DNA from: DATBQN01 sp963755825
GTDB taxonomy: Bacteria; Acidobacteriota; Thermoanaerobaculia; Multivoradales; UBA5704
Direction: 5' to 3'
Assembly (NCBI GenBank): GCA_963755825.1
Contig: CAVWLA010000003.1
Span: 744,001-808,000, forward strand
Length of the DNA stretch: 64,000 nucleotides
The position numbers and the translations under genes are program-made. Shown one piece after another: positions 34,841 through 44,824 of this stretch (position 1 is the stretch's first letter; each line of letters starts with the position of its first letter). Below the pieces are notes generated by a model. The model made no database searches. It was given only the letters and a program-made list of their open reading frames with translations, and was not told the origin of the DNA.

Positions 34841-36685
34841 CTAGTCCGGCGGGTCGGTCGCGAAGCGGCCGTCCTCGAGGGCGGCGCGGAGGGCGCCGAG
34901 GTCGCCGTCGAGGGTGCGGTCCTCGTACATCGGCGGCGCCAGGGCGCGGACGGCGAGATAGACGCCGCGGCTGCCGCGGCCGAGATGGCCGGCGATCTCG
35001 GGGCGGCGCTCCGCCGCCGTGCGGCGGCGGAACTCTCGGTCCTCGTTCTCCGCCGCGGCGAGGCGGTCGGCCGGCGCGATCGGCGGCCGTGGCGTGCAGG
35101 GATCGATCTCCATCGCCACCCGCCACTCGATCGCCTGCGCGGCGACGAGCAGCTCAATGGCGAGGACGGCCTGGACGTTGCGCAGCACCGTGCGCGCCTT
35201 GCGCGCCGCGAACGAGGCCATGGCGTTGTGGTCCTCGGTGTTCGCCGCGGTGGGGATCGAGTCGACCGAGGCGGGATGGGCGAGGACCTTGTTCTCCGAC
35301 ACCAGGCCGGCGGCGCAGTACTGGACGATCATCAGCCCCGAGTTGACGCCGCGGCGCGGGATGAGGTTCGCCGGCAGCTGGCGGTTGTGGTGGCGGTCGA
35401 GGAGCATCTGGGTGCGGCGCTCCGAGATGCTGGCGAGCTCGGCGAGACCGATGGCGAGGACGTCGGCCGCCATCCCCACCGGCTCGCCGTGGAAGTTGCC
35501 CGCCGAGTAGGAGCTGCGCAGGTCGCCGCGATAGCCGGCCGGCCAGTTGGCGCGGAACTGGTGGTCCCACGGCGGCTCGCCGGCGGCACCGGCGGCGCCA
35601 GCCTCGGTGGCGAAGAACAGCGGGTTGTCGGTCGCGGCGTTGATCTCGCGGCTGGCGATCGCCTGCGCGTAGGCGATGGCGTCGCGCGCCGCGCCGTGCA
35701 CCGCCGGCGCGCAGCGCAGCGAGTAGACGTCCTGCACGGCGCCGGCGCGGTCGAGCTGGCGGCTGCCGGCGAGCAGCGCGCGGAGCGCCGCGGCGCTGGC
35801 GATCTGCCCCTGCTGGCCGCGGGCGGCGTGGATCTTGGGGTCGAGCGCCCGCGCACAACCGCACACCGCCTCGAAGGCGAGCGCCGCGGCGGCATCGGCG
35901 GCCTCAGCGGCGCGCTCGGCGTCGGCGGCGGCGAGCGCCAGGAGCGCCGCCGAGAAGGTGGCGCCGTTGATCAGCGCCAACCCCTCCTTGAACGACGGCT
36001 GCGGCGGCGCCGCGCCGAGGTCCTCGGCGAGCCGCGCGGCGGGCTTCCAGCGCGCGGCGGGGACGCGGAGAGTGCCCGGCGCGGTCATCACGAAGTAGCG
36101 GCCGCGGCCGAGCAGGGTGGCGAAGAGATGGGCGAGCGGGCAGAGGTCGCCGCTCGATCCCACCGAGCCCTTGAGCGGCACCAGCGGCACGATGCCGCGC
36201 TCGAACATCGCCTGCACGGCGCCGGCGAGCTCCGGCCGCACCCCGGAGTGCCCCTTGAGGAAGGCGTTGAGGCGGATGAGGAGCACCGCGCGCACGACGT
36301 CGGCGTCGTAGTAGTTGGCGGGGTCGTCGGCGTCGGCGCTGTCGCCCGTCCCCACCGAGTGCGAGAGCAGCAGGTTCTGCTGCAGCCGCTCGAGCTCCGC
36401 CGGCTCGACGGGGATGTCCTTGAACTCGCCGAAGCCGGTGGTGACGCCGTAGTCGAGGACCGGCGCCTCGTCCGTCTCGCCGTTCTCGAGCCGGGCGTAG
36501 GCGTCGCGGTAGCGGCCGACGATGCCCTCGATCTCGGCCCGGCTGGCGCGCAGCCGGTCGAGCGCCGCGGGCGGGATCGCGAGGCGGGTGCGCGGGTCGC
36601 GGGCGGCCCGCGCCAGGTCGGCGAGCGAGAGCGAGGCGCCGTCGAGGGCGAGCGGCCGATCGAACGGATCGCGGCGGTCGCTCAC
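34841..36685 (-). CDS. MIO-type histidine/aromatic amino acid ammonia-lyase
   Basis: A 614-residue enzyme, longer than typical HutH (about 510). Tyr79 in LDYGVTTGFGEF is the catalytic loop Tyr. The prosthetic MIO group would form from Ser177-Ser178-Gly179 in GSVGSSGDLCPLAH, where Ala-Ser-Gly is usual. NLLLSHSVGTG keeps the Ser-His seen in histidine ammonia-lyases rather than the Phe-Leu or His-Leu of phenylalanine or tyrosine lyases. NPLFF, SAGNFHGEPVGMAAD and SERRTQMLLDRHHNRQLP are also typical. It overlaps the hisS stop (GTGA), so His-tRNA synthetase and this lyase are translationally coupled. Best guess is histidine deamination to urocanate; no other hut gene is nearby, so another aromatic substrate remains possible. 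Confidence 0.85.
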   Translation of the reverse strand: MSDRRDPFDRPLALDGASLSLADLARAARDPRTRLAIPPAALDRLRASRAEIEGIVGRYRDAYARLENGETDEAPVLDYGVTTGFGEFKDIPVEPAELERLQQNLLLSHSVGTGDSADADDPANYYDADVVRAVLLIRLNAFLKGHSGVRPELAGAVQAMFERGIVPLVPLKGSVGSSGDLCPLAHLFATLLGRGRYFVMTAPGTLRVPAARWKPAARLAEDLGAAPPQPSFKEGLALINGATFSAALLALAAADAERAAEAADAAAALAFEAVCGCARALDPKIHAARGQQGQIASAAALRALLAGSRQLDRAGAVQDVYSLRCAPAVHGAARDAIAYAQAIASREINAATDNPLFFATEAGAAGAAGEPPWDHQFRANWPAGYRGDLRSSYSAGNFHGEPVGMAADVLAIGLAELASISERRTQMLLDRHHNRQLPANLIPRRGVNSGLMIVQYCAAGLVSENKVLAHPASVDSIPTAANTEDHNAMASFAARKARTVLRNVQAVLAIELLVAAQAIEWRVAMEIDPCTPRPPIAPADRLAAAENEDREFRRRTAAERRPEIAGHLGRGSRGVYLAVRALAPPMYEDRTLDGDLGALRAALEDGRFATDPPD

Positions 36686-38127
36686 CGGACGGACGCTCGC
36701 GAGTCGCCGATCGTCCGCAGCATCTCGGCGATGGTCGCGGCGAGCTCCCGGCGCGGCTCCTCGCGCTGCCCGGGGCGCTCCTCCAGCCACTCCTTGCGGT
36801 TGTCGAGCTTCTGCGCCCGGCGGCGGCCCATCTCCATGTCCTTCAGGGTGACGACGCCCTTCTCCTTCTCGCTCGAGCCGTAGAGGAGCGCGATCGGCAC
36901 GCCGAGCTGGTCGGCGTAGCGCAGCTGCTTGCCGATCGACTTCTCGGCGCCGAGGTAGAGCTCGGTCGCGATGCCGGCGCGGCGGAGCTCGAAGGTCATC
37001 GCCAGGTACTCGTCGAGGAGGGCGGGGTCCATGTTGACGATGAGCAGCTGCGCCGTCGATTTGCGGCCGCCGATCTTCCCCAGGTGGCCGAGGGCGGCGA
37101 GCAGGCGGTCGACGCCGATCGAGGCGCCGGTCGCCGGCACCCGCTCGCCGAGGAAGCGCAGCACCAGGTCGTCGTAACGGCCGCCGCCGAAGACCGAGCC
37201 GAACTGCGGCGCGTCGAGGAGGATCGCCTCGAAGACCGGGCCGGTGTAGTAGGCGAGGCCGCGGGCGATCGAGAGGTCGAGCGAGACCTGGTCGTCGCCG
37301 TAGCCGAGCGCCTCGAGGTGGCGCGAGATGGTCTCCACGGTGGCGATCGCCTCGGGCGCGCCGGGAAGGCCGCCGAGGGTGTCGCGGAGCTGGTCGACGA
37401 CGTCGGCGCGACGCTCTGCGCGGATGGCGAGGAAGGCCTCGATGCGATCGACCTGGCCGGCCTGGAGAGCGAGGCCGGGGATGAAGTCGCCCGACTCGTC
37501 GTAGTAGCCGGTGGTGAGCTCCTTGCGGACCTTCTCCATCCCCACCTTGTCGAGCTTGTCGAGGACGCGGAAGACGTCGACGCCGCGCTCCGCCGGCACC
37601 TCGGCGAAGACGAGCAGGAGGTTGAGCAGCGCCCGCGACGAGAAGCGCACACGGAAGGCGTCGATCCCGAGCGCGCGGAGGGTGTCGCACATGCCGGCGA
37701 TCACCTCGGTGTCCCCCACCTCGGAGGCGACGCCGACGGCGTCGAGGTCGAACTGGGTGAACTCGCGGAAGCGCCCCTTGTCGGGCTTGTCGGCGCGCCA
37801 CACCGGCGACACCTGGTAGCGGCGAAACGGCCGCGGCAGGTCGGGATACTGGGCGATGACGCGGGCGAGCGGCACGGTGAGATCGAAGCGCAGGCCGAGC
37901 GCCTCGCCCTCCGGGTTGGCGACTCGGAAGATCGACTGCTGCGCCTCCTCGCCGGCCGAGCCGGTGAGGACGTCGAGGTACTCGATCGCCGGGGTGGCGA
38001 GCGGCACGAAGCCGTAGAGCTCGTAGACGCCGCGGATCTGGTCGACCATCCACTGCCGGGCGAGGAGCTGCTCGGGCAGGAGATCGCGCAGGCCGCGCGA
38101 CAGGCGGGGCTTGACGGTGTCCGACAT
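36682..38127 (-). CDS. hisS: Histidyl-tRNA synthetase
   Basis: A 481-residue class II aminoacyl-tRNA synthetase. Motif 1 lies near YELYGFVPLATPAIEYLDVL, motif 2 is FRRYQVSPVWRADKPDKGRFREFTQFDLD (read as two parts), the histidine-specific loop is LARGLAYYTGPVFE, and motif 3 is GASIGVDRLLAAL. The C-terminal anticodon-binding domain covers about residues 345-470. It starts at ATG 38127 with AAGGGGTTCC upstream and is joined by a GTGA overlap to the ammonia-lyase gene. No other synthetase is clearly present in the window. Confidence 0.96.
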   Translation of the reverse strand: MSDTVKPRLSRGLRDLLPEQLLARQWMVDQIRGVYELYGFVPLATPAIEYLDVLTGSAGEEAQQSIFRVANPEGEALGLRFDLTVPLARVIAQYPDLPRPFRRYQVSPVWRADKPDKGRFREFTQFDLDAVGVASEVGDTEVIAGMCDTLRALGIDAFRVRFSSRALLNLLLVFAEVPAERGVDVFRVLDKLDKVGMEKVRKELTTGYYDESGDFIPGLALQAGQVDRIEAFLAIRAERRADVVDQLRDTLGGLPGAPEAIATVETISRHLEALGYGDDQVSLDLSIARGLAYYTGPVFEAILLDAPQFGSVFGGGRYDDLVLRFLGERVPATGASIGVDRLLAALGHLGKIGGRKSTAQLLIVNMDPALLDEYLAMTFELRRAGIATELYLGAEKSIGKQLRYADQLGVPIALLYGSSEKEKGVVTLKDMEMGRRRAQKLDNRKEWLEERPGQREEPRRELAATIAEMLRTIGDSRASVR

Positions 38128-38277
38128 AGGAACCCCTTCGCGCGGAGGCGGGCGGGTGGAGAGCGAGCGGAGCCGGCGACCGCCGGCATCGGTCGGCCCC
38201 GAGCGGCCGACTATGCAACGTCGGTGCGGAGGGCGTCAAGGCGAGCGGCGGGCGGGTAGCCCATGCTGGAGGCACAC

Positions 38278-38316
38278 AAAAACGGCGTAGGGGCGGGTGG
38301 ACCAGCCCCTACGCCG
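38278..38316 (-). terminator. Intrinsic terminator of the S53 peptidase gene
   Basis: Read on the minus strand, a perfect 12-bp stem (CGGCGTAGGGGC and its complement, 10-base loop, 38283-38316) is followed by TTTTTG. It lies 14 bases after the stop of the S53 gene and separates it from hisS. Confidence 0.9.
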
Positions 38317-38329
38317 CGGGGGTCGAGGA

Positions 38330-41300
38330 TCAGGCCGACCTGCGGCGCCGCATCATGGCCAGGGCGAGCACCGACAGGGCCAGCGCCAGCAGCGCCAATC
38401 CGAGCGTCGAGAGCGTCGGGACCGGGACGGCGCCCGCCACCTGGATGCTGGTGGGATCGGCACCGCCGCCGACACTCGGATCATCCGTCTTCGCCGTCGA
38501 TTCGTTCGTGCCGTTGCCGTCGGCATCGTAGGCGATGGTGCCCTGGTTCGACACCGTCGTACCGGCGGCGGAGGGCAGGATGGTCGCCGTGATGGTGATG
38601 GTCACGGTGCCGCCCGCCGGGATCGCCCCGTTCCAGGTGACGGTGTTGGTGCCGGCGGTGGGCACCGTCGTGCCGCTCGTCGCGCTGGCCGAGACCAGCT
38701 GCAGCCCGGCCGGCAGGACGTCGACGAACTCGTTGCCGGGGTTGTCGGCCTGGGCGCCGGTGCCGCTGTTGGTCAGCGTCACCGTGTAGGTGATGGTGCT
38801 GCCGACTGTGAAGGTCCCGGCGGCCGTCTTGGTGCCCGAGACGGCAGCTCCGGGCGCGGCCTGGATGGTGTCGGTGTCGGTCGCCGAGTTGTTGCCCAGC
38901 GTCGGATCGGTGACGCCGGCCGGAGCCGTGACCGTGGCGGTATTGGAGAGCGTGCCCGTGGCCGAGGCCGAGAGGGCACAGCTGGCGGTATAGGTGACGC
39001 TGCCGCCGGCGGGCAGGTTGACGGTGCCGTTGATGTTGCCCGAGCCCGCGGCCGTGCAGGTGCCGCCGCCGGCTCCGACGCAGGTCCAGGTGCAGGTCAG
39101 CGAGGCCGGGAAGGTGTCCGCCACCGTGGCTCCTGTGGCGTTGCTCGGGCCGGCGTTGCTGGCGGTGATGGTGTAGGTCACCGAGCTGCCCGCGGTGGCC
39201 GTGGTGACGCCGTCGGTGTTGGTGATGGAGAGGTCGGCGGAGGCCCCCAGCGTGTCGGTGTCGGTCGCCGAGTTGTTGCCCGGGGTCGGATCGGTGACGC
39301 CCGCCGGAGCCGCCACCGTCGCGGTATTGGAGAGCGTGCCCGTGGCCGACGCCGAGATGGCGCAGCTGGCGGTATAGGTGACGCTGCCGCCGGCGGGCAG
39401 GTTGACGGTGCCGTTGATGTTGCCCGAGCCCGCGGCCGTGCAGGTGCCGCCGCCGGCTCCGACGCAGGTCCAGGTGCAGGTCAGCGAGGCCGGGAAGGTG
39501 TCGGCCACCGTGGCTCCTGTGGCGTTGCTGGGGCCGGCGTTGCTGGCAGTGATGGCGTAGGTCACCGAGCCGCCCGGAGTCGCCGTGGTGACGCCGTCGG
39601 TCTTGGTGATCGCGAGGTCGGCGGAGGCACCCAGCGTGTCGGTGTCGGTCGCCGAGTTGTTGCCCGGCGTCGGATCGGTGACGCCGGCCGGAGCGGTCAC
39701 CGTCGCGGTGTTGGAGAGAGTGCCGGTGGCCGCGGCCGAGATCGTGCAGCTCGCCGTGTAGGTGACGCTGCCGCCGGAGGGCAGATTGACGGTGCCGTTG
39801 ATGTTGCCCGAGCCGGAAGCCGTGCAGGTGCCGCCGCCGGCTCCCACGCAGGTCCAGGTGCAGGTCAGCGAGGCTGGGAAGGTGTCCGCCACCGTGGCGC
39901 CGGTGGCGTTGCTGGGGCCGGCGTTGCTGGCGGTGATGGTGTAGGTCACCGAGCCGCCCGGAGTCGCCGTGGTGACGCCGTCGGTCTTGGTGATCGCGAG
40001 GTCGGCGGAGGCACCCAGCGTGTCGGTGTCGGTCGCCGAGTTGTTGCCCGGCGTCGGATCGGTGACGCCGCCCGGAGCGGTCACCGTCGCGGTGTTGGAG
40101 AGCGTGCCGGTGGCGGCGGCCGAGACGGTGCAGCTCGCCGTGTAGGTGACGCTGCCGCCGGCGGGCAGGTTGACGGTGCCGTTGATGTTGCCCGAGCCCG
40201 CAGCCGTGCAGGTACCGCCGCCGGCTCCCACGCAGGTCCAGGTGCAGGTCAGCGAGGCCGGGAAGGTGTCCGCCACCGTGGCTCCTGTGGCGTTGCTCGG
40301 GCCGGCGTTGCTGGCGGTGATGGTGTAGGTCACCGAACCGCCCGCGGTGGCCGTGGTGACGCCGTCGGTCTTGGTGATCGCGAGGTCGGCCTGAGGCGTC
40401 AGAGAGTCGGTGTCCGAAGAGCTGTTGTTGACCGGGTTCGTGTCGGCGGCCAGGGTCGAGGTCGCCGTGTTGGAGAGCGAGCCGGTCGCGTTGGATGCGA
40501 TGGCGCAGGCCGCGGTGTAGGTGACGGCGGCGCTCACCGGGACGTTGACCGTGTCGTTGATGTTGCCGGAGCCGGCGGCGGTGCAGGTGCCGCCGCCGCT
40601 GCCGACGCAGGTCCAGGTGCAGGTGAGGACGGCCGGGAAGGTGTCCGCGATGGCGCCGCCGGACGCCGGCGAGCCGCCGAAGTTCGAGACGGTGATCGTG
40701 TAGGTCACCGAGCCGCCGGGTACCGCGGTCGTGACGCCGTCTGTCATGGCCACCGAGAGGTCGGGCGGCCCGGTGATGGTGAGGGCGGCGGGAGCCGAGT
40801 CGCCGGCGTTGTTGTTGCTGTCGCCGTTGGTGTGGGCCACCACCTGGTAGGTGCCCGGGCCGGTCGGCGCGGTCGTCGAGGGGCCGTAGGTGGTGCCGCC
40901 GGTGCCGGTGTACGTCAGGGTCACCGGCAGGCTCTCGCCGGCGCCGCCGGTCGCCGAGCCGCTGCCGCCGTGCGGGCTCCCGTCGAAGGTGAAGGAGCCG
41001 CCGGTCGCGGTCACCACGGGCGTCGCCTTGGCCACGTTCACGGTCTGGGTGTTGGAGACCGGCGCCGTGTAGTTGGGGTCCGTGAGCTGCGCCGTCAGGG
41101 TGTGGGTCCCGGCGGTGAGCGCCGTTCCCATCTGCGCCTGGAAGATCCCCAGGCCGCCCAGAGCCGCCGTCACGATGGCGATCGGTTGCGGCGAGCCGAG
41201 CGGCGCCGCCGAGTCGAGGAATTGCACCGTTCCGGCGGCCGCCGGAGTCACGGTGCCCGCCAGGCCGAGCGCACCGCCCATGGTGAATTGCTGGCCCCAG

Positions 41301-44300
41301 GTGCCGTTGTTCTTGGCCGTCAGCTGGATGGTCGTGGCGGTCTGATTGAAGGTCTGCGCGAAGGGCGCCGAGGTGCTGGAGTTGAACGTCGCGTTGCCCT
41401 GGTAGGCGGCGGTGATGTTGTGGACCCCGGCGGGGAGGTTGACCGACGCCGCCGGACGGAAGGTCGCCGTGTGGGCGGCGCCGACGGTGCCGGTGCCGAG
41501 CAGGAAGTTGCCGTCGTAGAAGCCGACGGTGCCGCTGGTCACCGTGGTGGGGGTCATCGTCGCCGTCCAGGTCGGCCGGCCGCCGACCGTCGAGGGGTTG
41601 GCGTTCGACGTCACCGCGACGGAGGTGCTGGTGCCGCCCTGCACGGTCACCGTGACGGCGGTGGACGTCACCGCGGCGTAGTTCGCGTCGCCGGGCCAGC
41701 TGGCGACGATGGAGTTTGCTCCCGCCGCAGTGATGCCGGTCGTCGTGAGGGCGGCCCGCGCGCCGAAGATGGCGGTGGCGCTGGTCGTCGGCGGTGTGGG
41801 ACCGAGCGTCGCGGTCCCCAGGACGGCCGCCGTCGTGTTGTCGGTGAAGGTCACGATCCCGGTCGGATTGAGGGTGCCCGGACCGGCTCCCGCCAGCCCC
41901 GTCAGCGTGAAGGTGAGCTGGACGCTGCTCCCGCTGGCGATGTTGGAGGAGCTGGTGGCGAGCGCCCCGGTCACCGTCGCCGGCGTGATGGTGACCGTGA
42001 CGGGGGTGGCGCTCCCCGCGCCGAAGCTCGCATCGCCCGGATACGAGGCGCCCAGCAGGTGGGTGCCGACGGCGAGCGGCGCCGTGTCCTGGATGAGGAA
42101 ACCGAAGACGCAGGAGGAGGTGGGGATCGCCCCGGAGAGGAAATGACCATCCCCGTTGTTGTCCAGGGCCGTGCTTTCGAGGGGGTTGCCGTTGTCCGTG
42201 ATCATGACCGTCCCGGTCGGCAGGCCCTGGCCGGAGGTTCCCGCCACCGTGACGTCGGTCCACACGAAGCTGCCGTACGGGAAGGTCGTGGTCGACGTCA
42301 GGTTGCAGGTCGTCTGGTTCAAGGCGGTCGGAGCGATCGTGACGGTCGTGCCCTCGGCGCTGATGGTGAACGTCACCGGCGCCGAGGTGCTGGCGGCGAA
42401 CGTGCCGTCGCCGCTGTACCGCGCGACGACGGAATAGGAACCGGCGGGCAGGTTGGTCACCGGGATCGAGTAGTTGCCGCTGCCGTCGAGCGTGGCGAGC
42501 GGGACCGGATTCAGGAAGGCTCCGCTGTTCGGATCCACCGGATTGCCCAGGGCGCCGCTGCTCGGGATGAAGGTCACGTAGCCGGTCGGGGTGCCGCTGA
42601 GCCCGGAGACCGTGCCGCTCAGGGTGACGCTCTGGCCGTGGGTGAGGCCCGAGGTCTGCGACGCGTTGAGGGTGGTGGTCGAGCTGTTGAACGTCACCGT
42701 GCTCCACAGGCTGGCGAGCTTGGCGGCGTTGGGGGAGCCCAGGCCGGTCGCCAGGTCATAGCCGGCGGCGGCCGTCCAGCCGATCTTGTTGGCGGCCGTG
42801 CAGCCGGAATCGGTGCAGACCAGGTTGTTGCCGGTGGTGACGTCGCGGAAGGCGCAGTTCGCGTCCAGGGTCGAGCCGGCATGGCTCGCGTTGCAGTCGA
42901 GCCCGGCGGTGTGCTGGGCATCGGCGAGGGCGTAGTAGACGTAGTTCGCCATGCCTTGGCGACCGCCGCCGTTGAACTGGTTGATCAATGCCTGGACGCC
43001 GGCCATGGTCGGCGTCGAGACCGAGGTGCCGCCGACGATGCCGGCGTTGACGATGGTGTTGGTGCTGCTGAGCTGGCAGATTCCCTCGACGCAGTAGAGC
43101 GTCCCGTCGTGCTGGGCCGCCGCCGCCATCGAGACGTCCGGCAGGTAGCGGTGCGGCCCCGGGATGAATGGCGAGGACGGAGTGACGAAGGTCGGGCGAT
43201 TCGGATACGCGGGATCGCTCGTCGGCACCCCGAAGCCATGCTGCCACGGGGGCGTCGCGAAGTAGGCGCTGACGCCGCCGCTGGCCGACTCGAGCCCCGA
43301 GGCTCCGGTGGCGCCGCTGCCCCTCGCCTCGTTCCAGGGCACCTCGGGGATGTAGCCCAGGGCCGAGCTGAACGGCGGCGTGGCGGTGGCCGTCGTCCCC
43401 CACCACGGGCCGCCCGTGGTGTCGGCGAACAGCGTGCCGCCGACCGCGACGTTGAAGGGGGTCGACGCATTCCCGTTCACCGCATAACCCGCCGCCGAGG
43501 AGGTGCTGCCCGCGGCATCGCAGCCAGCCGGGCCGTTGTCGCCGCTCGATGAGAAGACCGTCTGCCCCTGCGCCGCAGCCTGCCCCCAGAGGTTGGAGAT
43601 AAAGGAGAGCACGGCCGTCCCCATGGAGTTCTCGCACAGGCCGTAGCTGTCGCTGATGATGTCGGTGAGGTTGTTGTCGACGATGTAGAGCGCCGCGAGG
43701 TCGACGCCGTCGGAGGTCAACGACGTGCGCGCGGTGACAAACTTGACGGTCGCGCCGGGAGCGGCGCCGCCCGAGACCTCGACGTCCAGATACGATTCGC
43801 TGTCGTCGCCGCCGACCACGCCGGGATCCTCTCCGGCGACGATGAACGTCGGGTCGTTGACCTTCAGGCTGAAGAACTGGCGGTACATCTGCACGTCTTC
43901 GAGGTGGATGTCGGTGCGGCCGACGATTCCGATCGAGATGCCGGTGCCGTCGAAGCCGCCGGTGAGCAACGGCGTCGTGTTGTAGATCGCCGCAAAGTCG
44001 CCGGCGCCGACGAAATGGGTCGTGCCGTTGGTGTAGCTCGGACGGTCGAAGTGCCCGTGGGCCGCGTTGTAGACCTTGCCGGGCGCCGCGCCCGGCAGGC
44101 CGGCCGCGGCGGCCTGAGCGTTCCTCTCGGCGAGCGTGGCACCGGGCTGGAGGTCGGCGCGCTTGAAGAAGTTGTTCAGGGTCGGAACGCCGGAGATGAC
44201 GTTGCGGAGGGCGGCGGGCACCGAGATGTCGGAGTCGTTCGAGATGCGCGCCTTGCCGTTGACGTTGTAGGTGTGCATCTGGATCCGGAAGGCCTTCTCC

Positions 44301-44824
44301 ACCTGGCCGACGCTGCCGCTGAACTGGATAAACCGCTTGCCCTTGGCGACCCGCTCGACCGTCAACCCCTGATCCCGCATCCAGGCGGCCACCTTGGCGA
44401 TGTCCGCGTCGGCGACTCCGAAGCGGCTGCCGAACTCCTCCGGCTGCAGCCACTGGTGGAAGTTGGGCGAGCTCTTGTCGAGCTGCCGGTCGAGGAGGAT
44501 CTGCAGCGCATGGTCCTGCTCGGCGCTCGGCCGGAGCACCATGATCAGCTGGCGCATCGCGGCATCCGGGGACAGCCGCCCGAGGTCGGCCGCGCCGCGG
44601 ACCGCCGGCGAGACGTGCCCGGCGAGGATCGCGCGCCGCTCGTCGTCGACCGGCGCGAAGATCCGCGCGACCGGCCGGATCGAGGCGGGATCGACGGCCG
44701 CGCCGATCGCGGGCGCGGCTTCCGCGCCCTGGACCAGGACGCCGCCGGTGGTGATGGAGAGGAGCAGCGGAAGCAACGCGCGGAGTGGACTGCGGACGGG
44801 CGAGCCGAGCCGGGAGATAGCCAT
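38330..44824 (-). CDS. Giant secreted S53 (sedolisin) peptidase with Ig-like and DUF11 repeats and an IPTL-like tail
   Basis: A 2164-residue exported protein. A signal peptide ends near QGAEA (residue 36). A pro-kumamolisin activation domain covers about 50-230. The S53 catalytic domain covers about 265-700, with Glu343 and Asp347 in SESYLDVE, Asp429 in SSSGDNGP and Ser601 in VGGTSVSTPTMAG. Ig-like repeats of about 90-110 residues follow to about 1370, then six DUF11-type domains, four of them nearly identical. The C terminus, VPTLSTLGLALLALALSVLA then MMRRRR, resembles an IPTL-CTERM sorting signal. It should be an acid-acting serine peptidase held at or released from the surface by its repeats. 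It is a single gene ending in a strong terminator. Confidence 0.9.
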   Translation of the reverse strand: MAISRLGSPVRSPLRALLPLLLSITTGGVLVQGAEAAPAIGAAVDPASIRPVARIFAPVDDERRAILAGHVSPAVRGAADLGRLSPDAAMRQLIMVLRPSAEQDHALQILLDRQLDKSSPNFHQWLQPEEFGSRFGVADADIAKVAAWMRDQGLTVERVAKGKRFIQFSGSVGQVEKAFRIQMHTYNVNGKARISNDSDISVPAALRNVISGVPTLNNFFKRADLQPGATLAERNAQAAAAGLPGAAPGKVYNAAHGHFDRPSYTNGTTHFVGAGDFAAIYNTTPLLTGGFDGTGISIGIVGRTDIHLEDVQMYRQFFSLKVNDPTFIVAGEDPGVVGGDDSESYLDVEVSGGAAPGATVKFVTARTSLTSDGVDLAALYIVDNNLTDIISDSYGLCENSMGTAVLSFISNLWGQAAAQGQTVFSSSGDNGPAGCDAAGSTSSAAGYAVNGNASTPFNVAVGGTLFADTTGGPWWGTTATATPPFSSALGYIPEVPWNEARGSGATGASGLESASGGVSAYFATPPWQHGFGVPTSDPAYPNRPTFVTPSSPFIPGPHRYLPDVSMAAAAQHDGTLYCVEGICQLSSTNTIVNAGIVGGTSVSTPTMAGVQALINQFNGGGRQGMANYVYYALADAQHTAGLDCNASHAGSTLDANCAFRDVTTGNNLVCTDSGCTAANKIGWTAAAGYDLATGLGSPNAAKLASLWSTVTFNSSTTTLNASQTSGLTHGQSVTLSGTVSGLSGTPTGYVTFIPSSGALGNPVDPNSGAFLNPVPLATLDGSGNYSIPVTNLPAGSYSVVARYSGDGTFAASTSAPVTFTISAEGTTVTIAPTALNQTTCNLTSTTTFPYGSFVWTDVTVAGTSGQGLPTGTVMITDNGNPLESTALDNNGDGHFLSGAIPTSSCVFGFLIQDTAPLAVGTHLLGASYPGDASFGAGSATPVTVTITPATVTGALATSSSNIASGSSVQLTFTLTGLAGAGPGTLNPTGIVTFTDNTTAAVLGTATLGPTPPTTSATAIFGARAALTTTGITAAGANSIVASWPGDANYAAVTSTAVTVTVQGGTSTSVAVTSNANPSTVGGRPTWTATMTPTTVTSGTVGFYDGNFLLGTGTVGAAHTATFRPAASVNLPAGVHNITAAYQGNATFNSSTSAPFAQTFNQTATTIQLTAKNNGTWGQQFTMGGALGLAGTVTPAAAGTVQFLDSAAPLGSPQPIAIVTAALGGLGIFQAQMGTALTAGTHTLTAQLTDPNYTAPVSNTQTVNVAKATPVVTATGGSFTFDGSPHGGSGSATGGAGESLPVTLTYTGTGGTTYGPSTTAPTGPGTYQVVAHTNGDSNNNAGDSAPAALTITGPPDLSVAMTDGVTTAVPGGSVTYTITVSNFGGSPASGGAIADTFPAVLTCTWTCVGSGGGTCTAAGSGNINDTVNVPVSAAVTYTAACAIASNATGSLSNTATSTLAADTNPVNNSSSDTDSLTPQADLAITKTDGVTTATAGGSVTYTITASNAGPSNATGATVADTFPASLTCTWTCVGAGGGTCTAAGSGNINGTVNLPAGGSVTYTASCTVSAAATGTLSNTATVTAPGGVTDPTPGNNSATDTDTLGASADLAITKTDGVTTATPGGSVTYTITASNAGPSNATGATVADTFPASLTCTWTCVGAGGGTCTASGSGNINGTVNLPSGGSVTYTASCTISAAATGTLSNTATVTAPAGVTDPTPGNNSATDTDTLGASADLAITKTDGVTTATPGGSVTYAITASNAGPSNATGATVADTFPASLTCTWTCVGAGGGTCTAAGSGNINGTVNLPAGGSVTYTASCAISASATGTLSNTATVAAPAGVTDPTPGNNSATDTDTLGASADLSITNTDGVTTATAGSSVTYTITASNAGPSNATGATVADTFPASLTCTWTCVGAGGGTCTAAGSGNINGTVNLPAGGSVTYTASCALSASATGTLSNTATVTAPAGVTDPTLGNNSATDTDTIQAAPGAAVSGTKTAAGTFTVGSTITYTVTLTNSGTGAQADNPGNEFVDVLPAGLQLVSASATSGTTVPTAGTNTVTWNGAIPAGGTVTITITATILPSAAGTTVSNQGTIAYDADGNGTNESTAKTDDPSVGGGADPTSIQVAGAVPVPTLSTLGLALLALALSVLALAMMRRRRSA
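38866..40398 (-). repeat. Four near-identical 384-bp DUF11 repeats inside the S53 peptidase gene
   Basis: Blocks encoding about 128 residues, each beginning ADLAITKTDG (first variant ADLSITNTDG at the 3' end) and containing TCTWTCVGAGGGTC, repeat with an exact 384-base step; the same internal point is found at 38994, 39378, 39762 and 40146. A fifth, diverged copy precedes them at a 375-base step. DNA identity between neighbouring copies is very high, pointing to recent duplication or gene conversion. Four Cys per unit may form disulfides. Confidence 0.9.

Noticed and set aside
38297..43552. A 1751-codon open frame opposite the S53 peptidase gene
   Set aside because: Composition is Gly/Arg-rich nonsense typical of the antisense of GC-rich coding DNA; the opposite strand has catalytic motifs, a signal peptide and a terminator.
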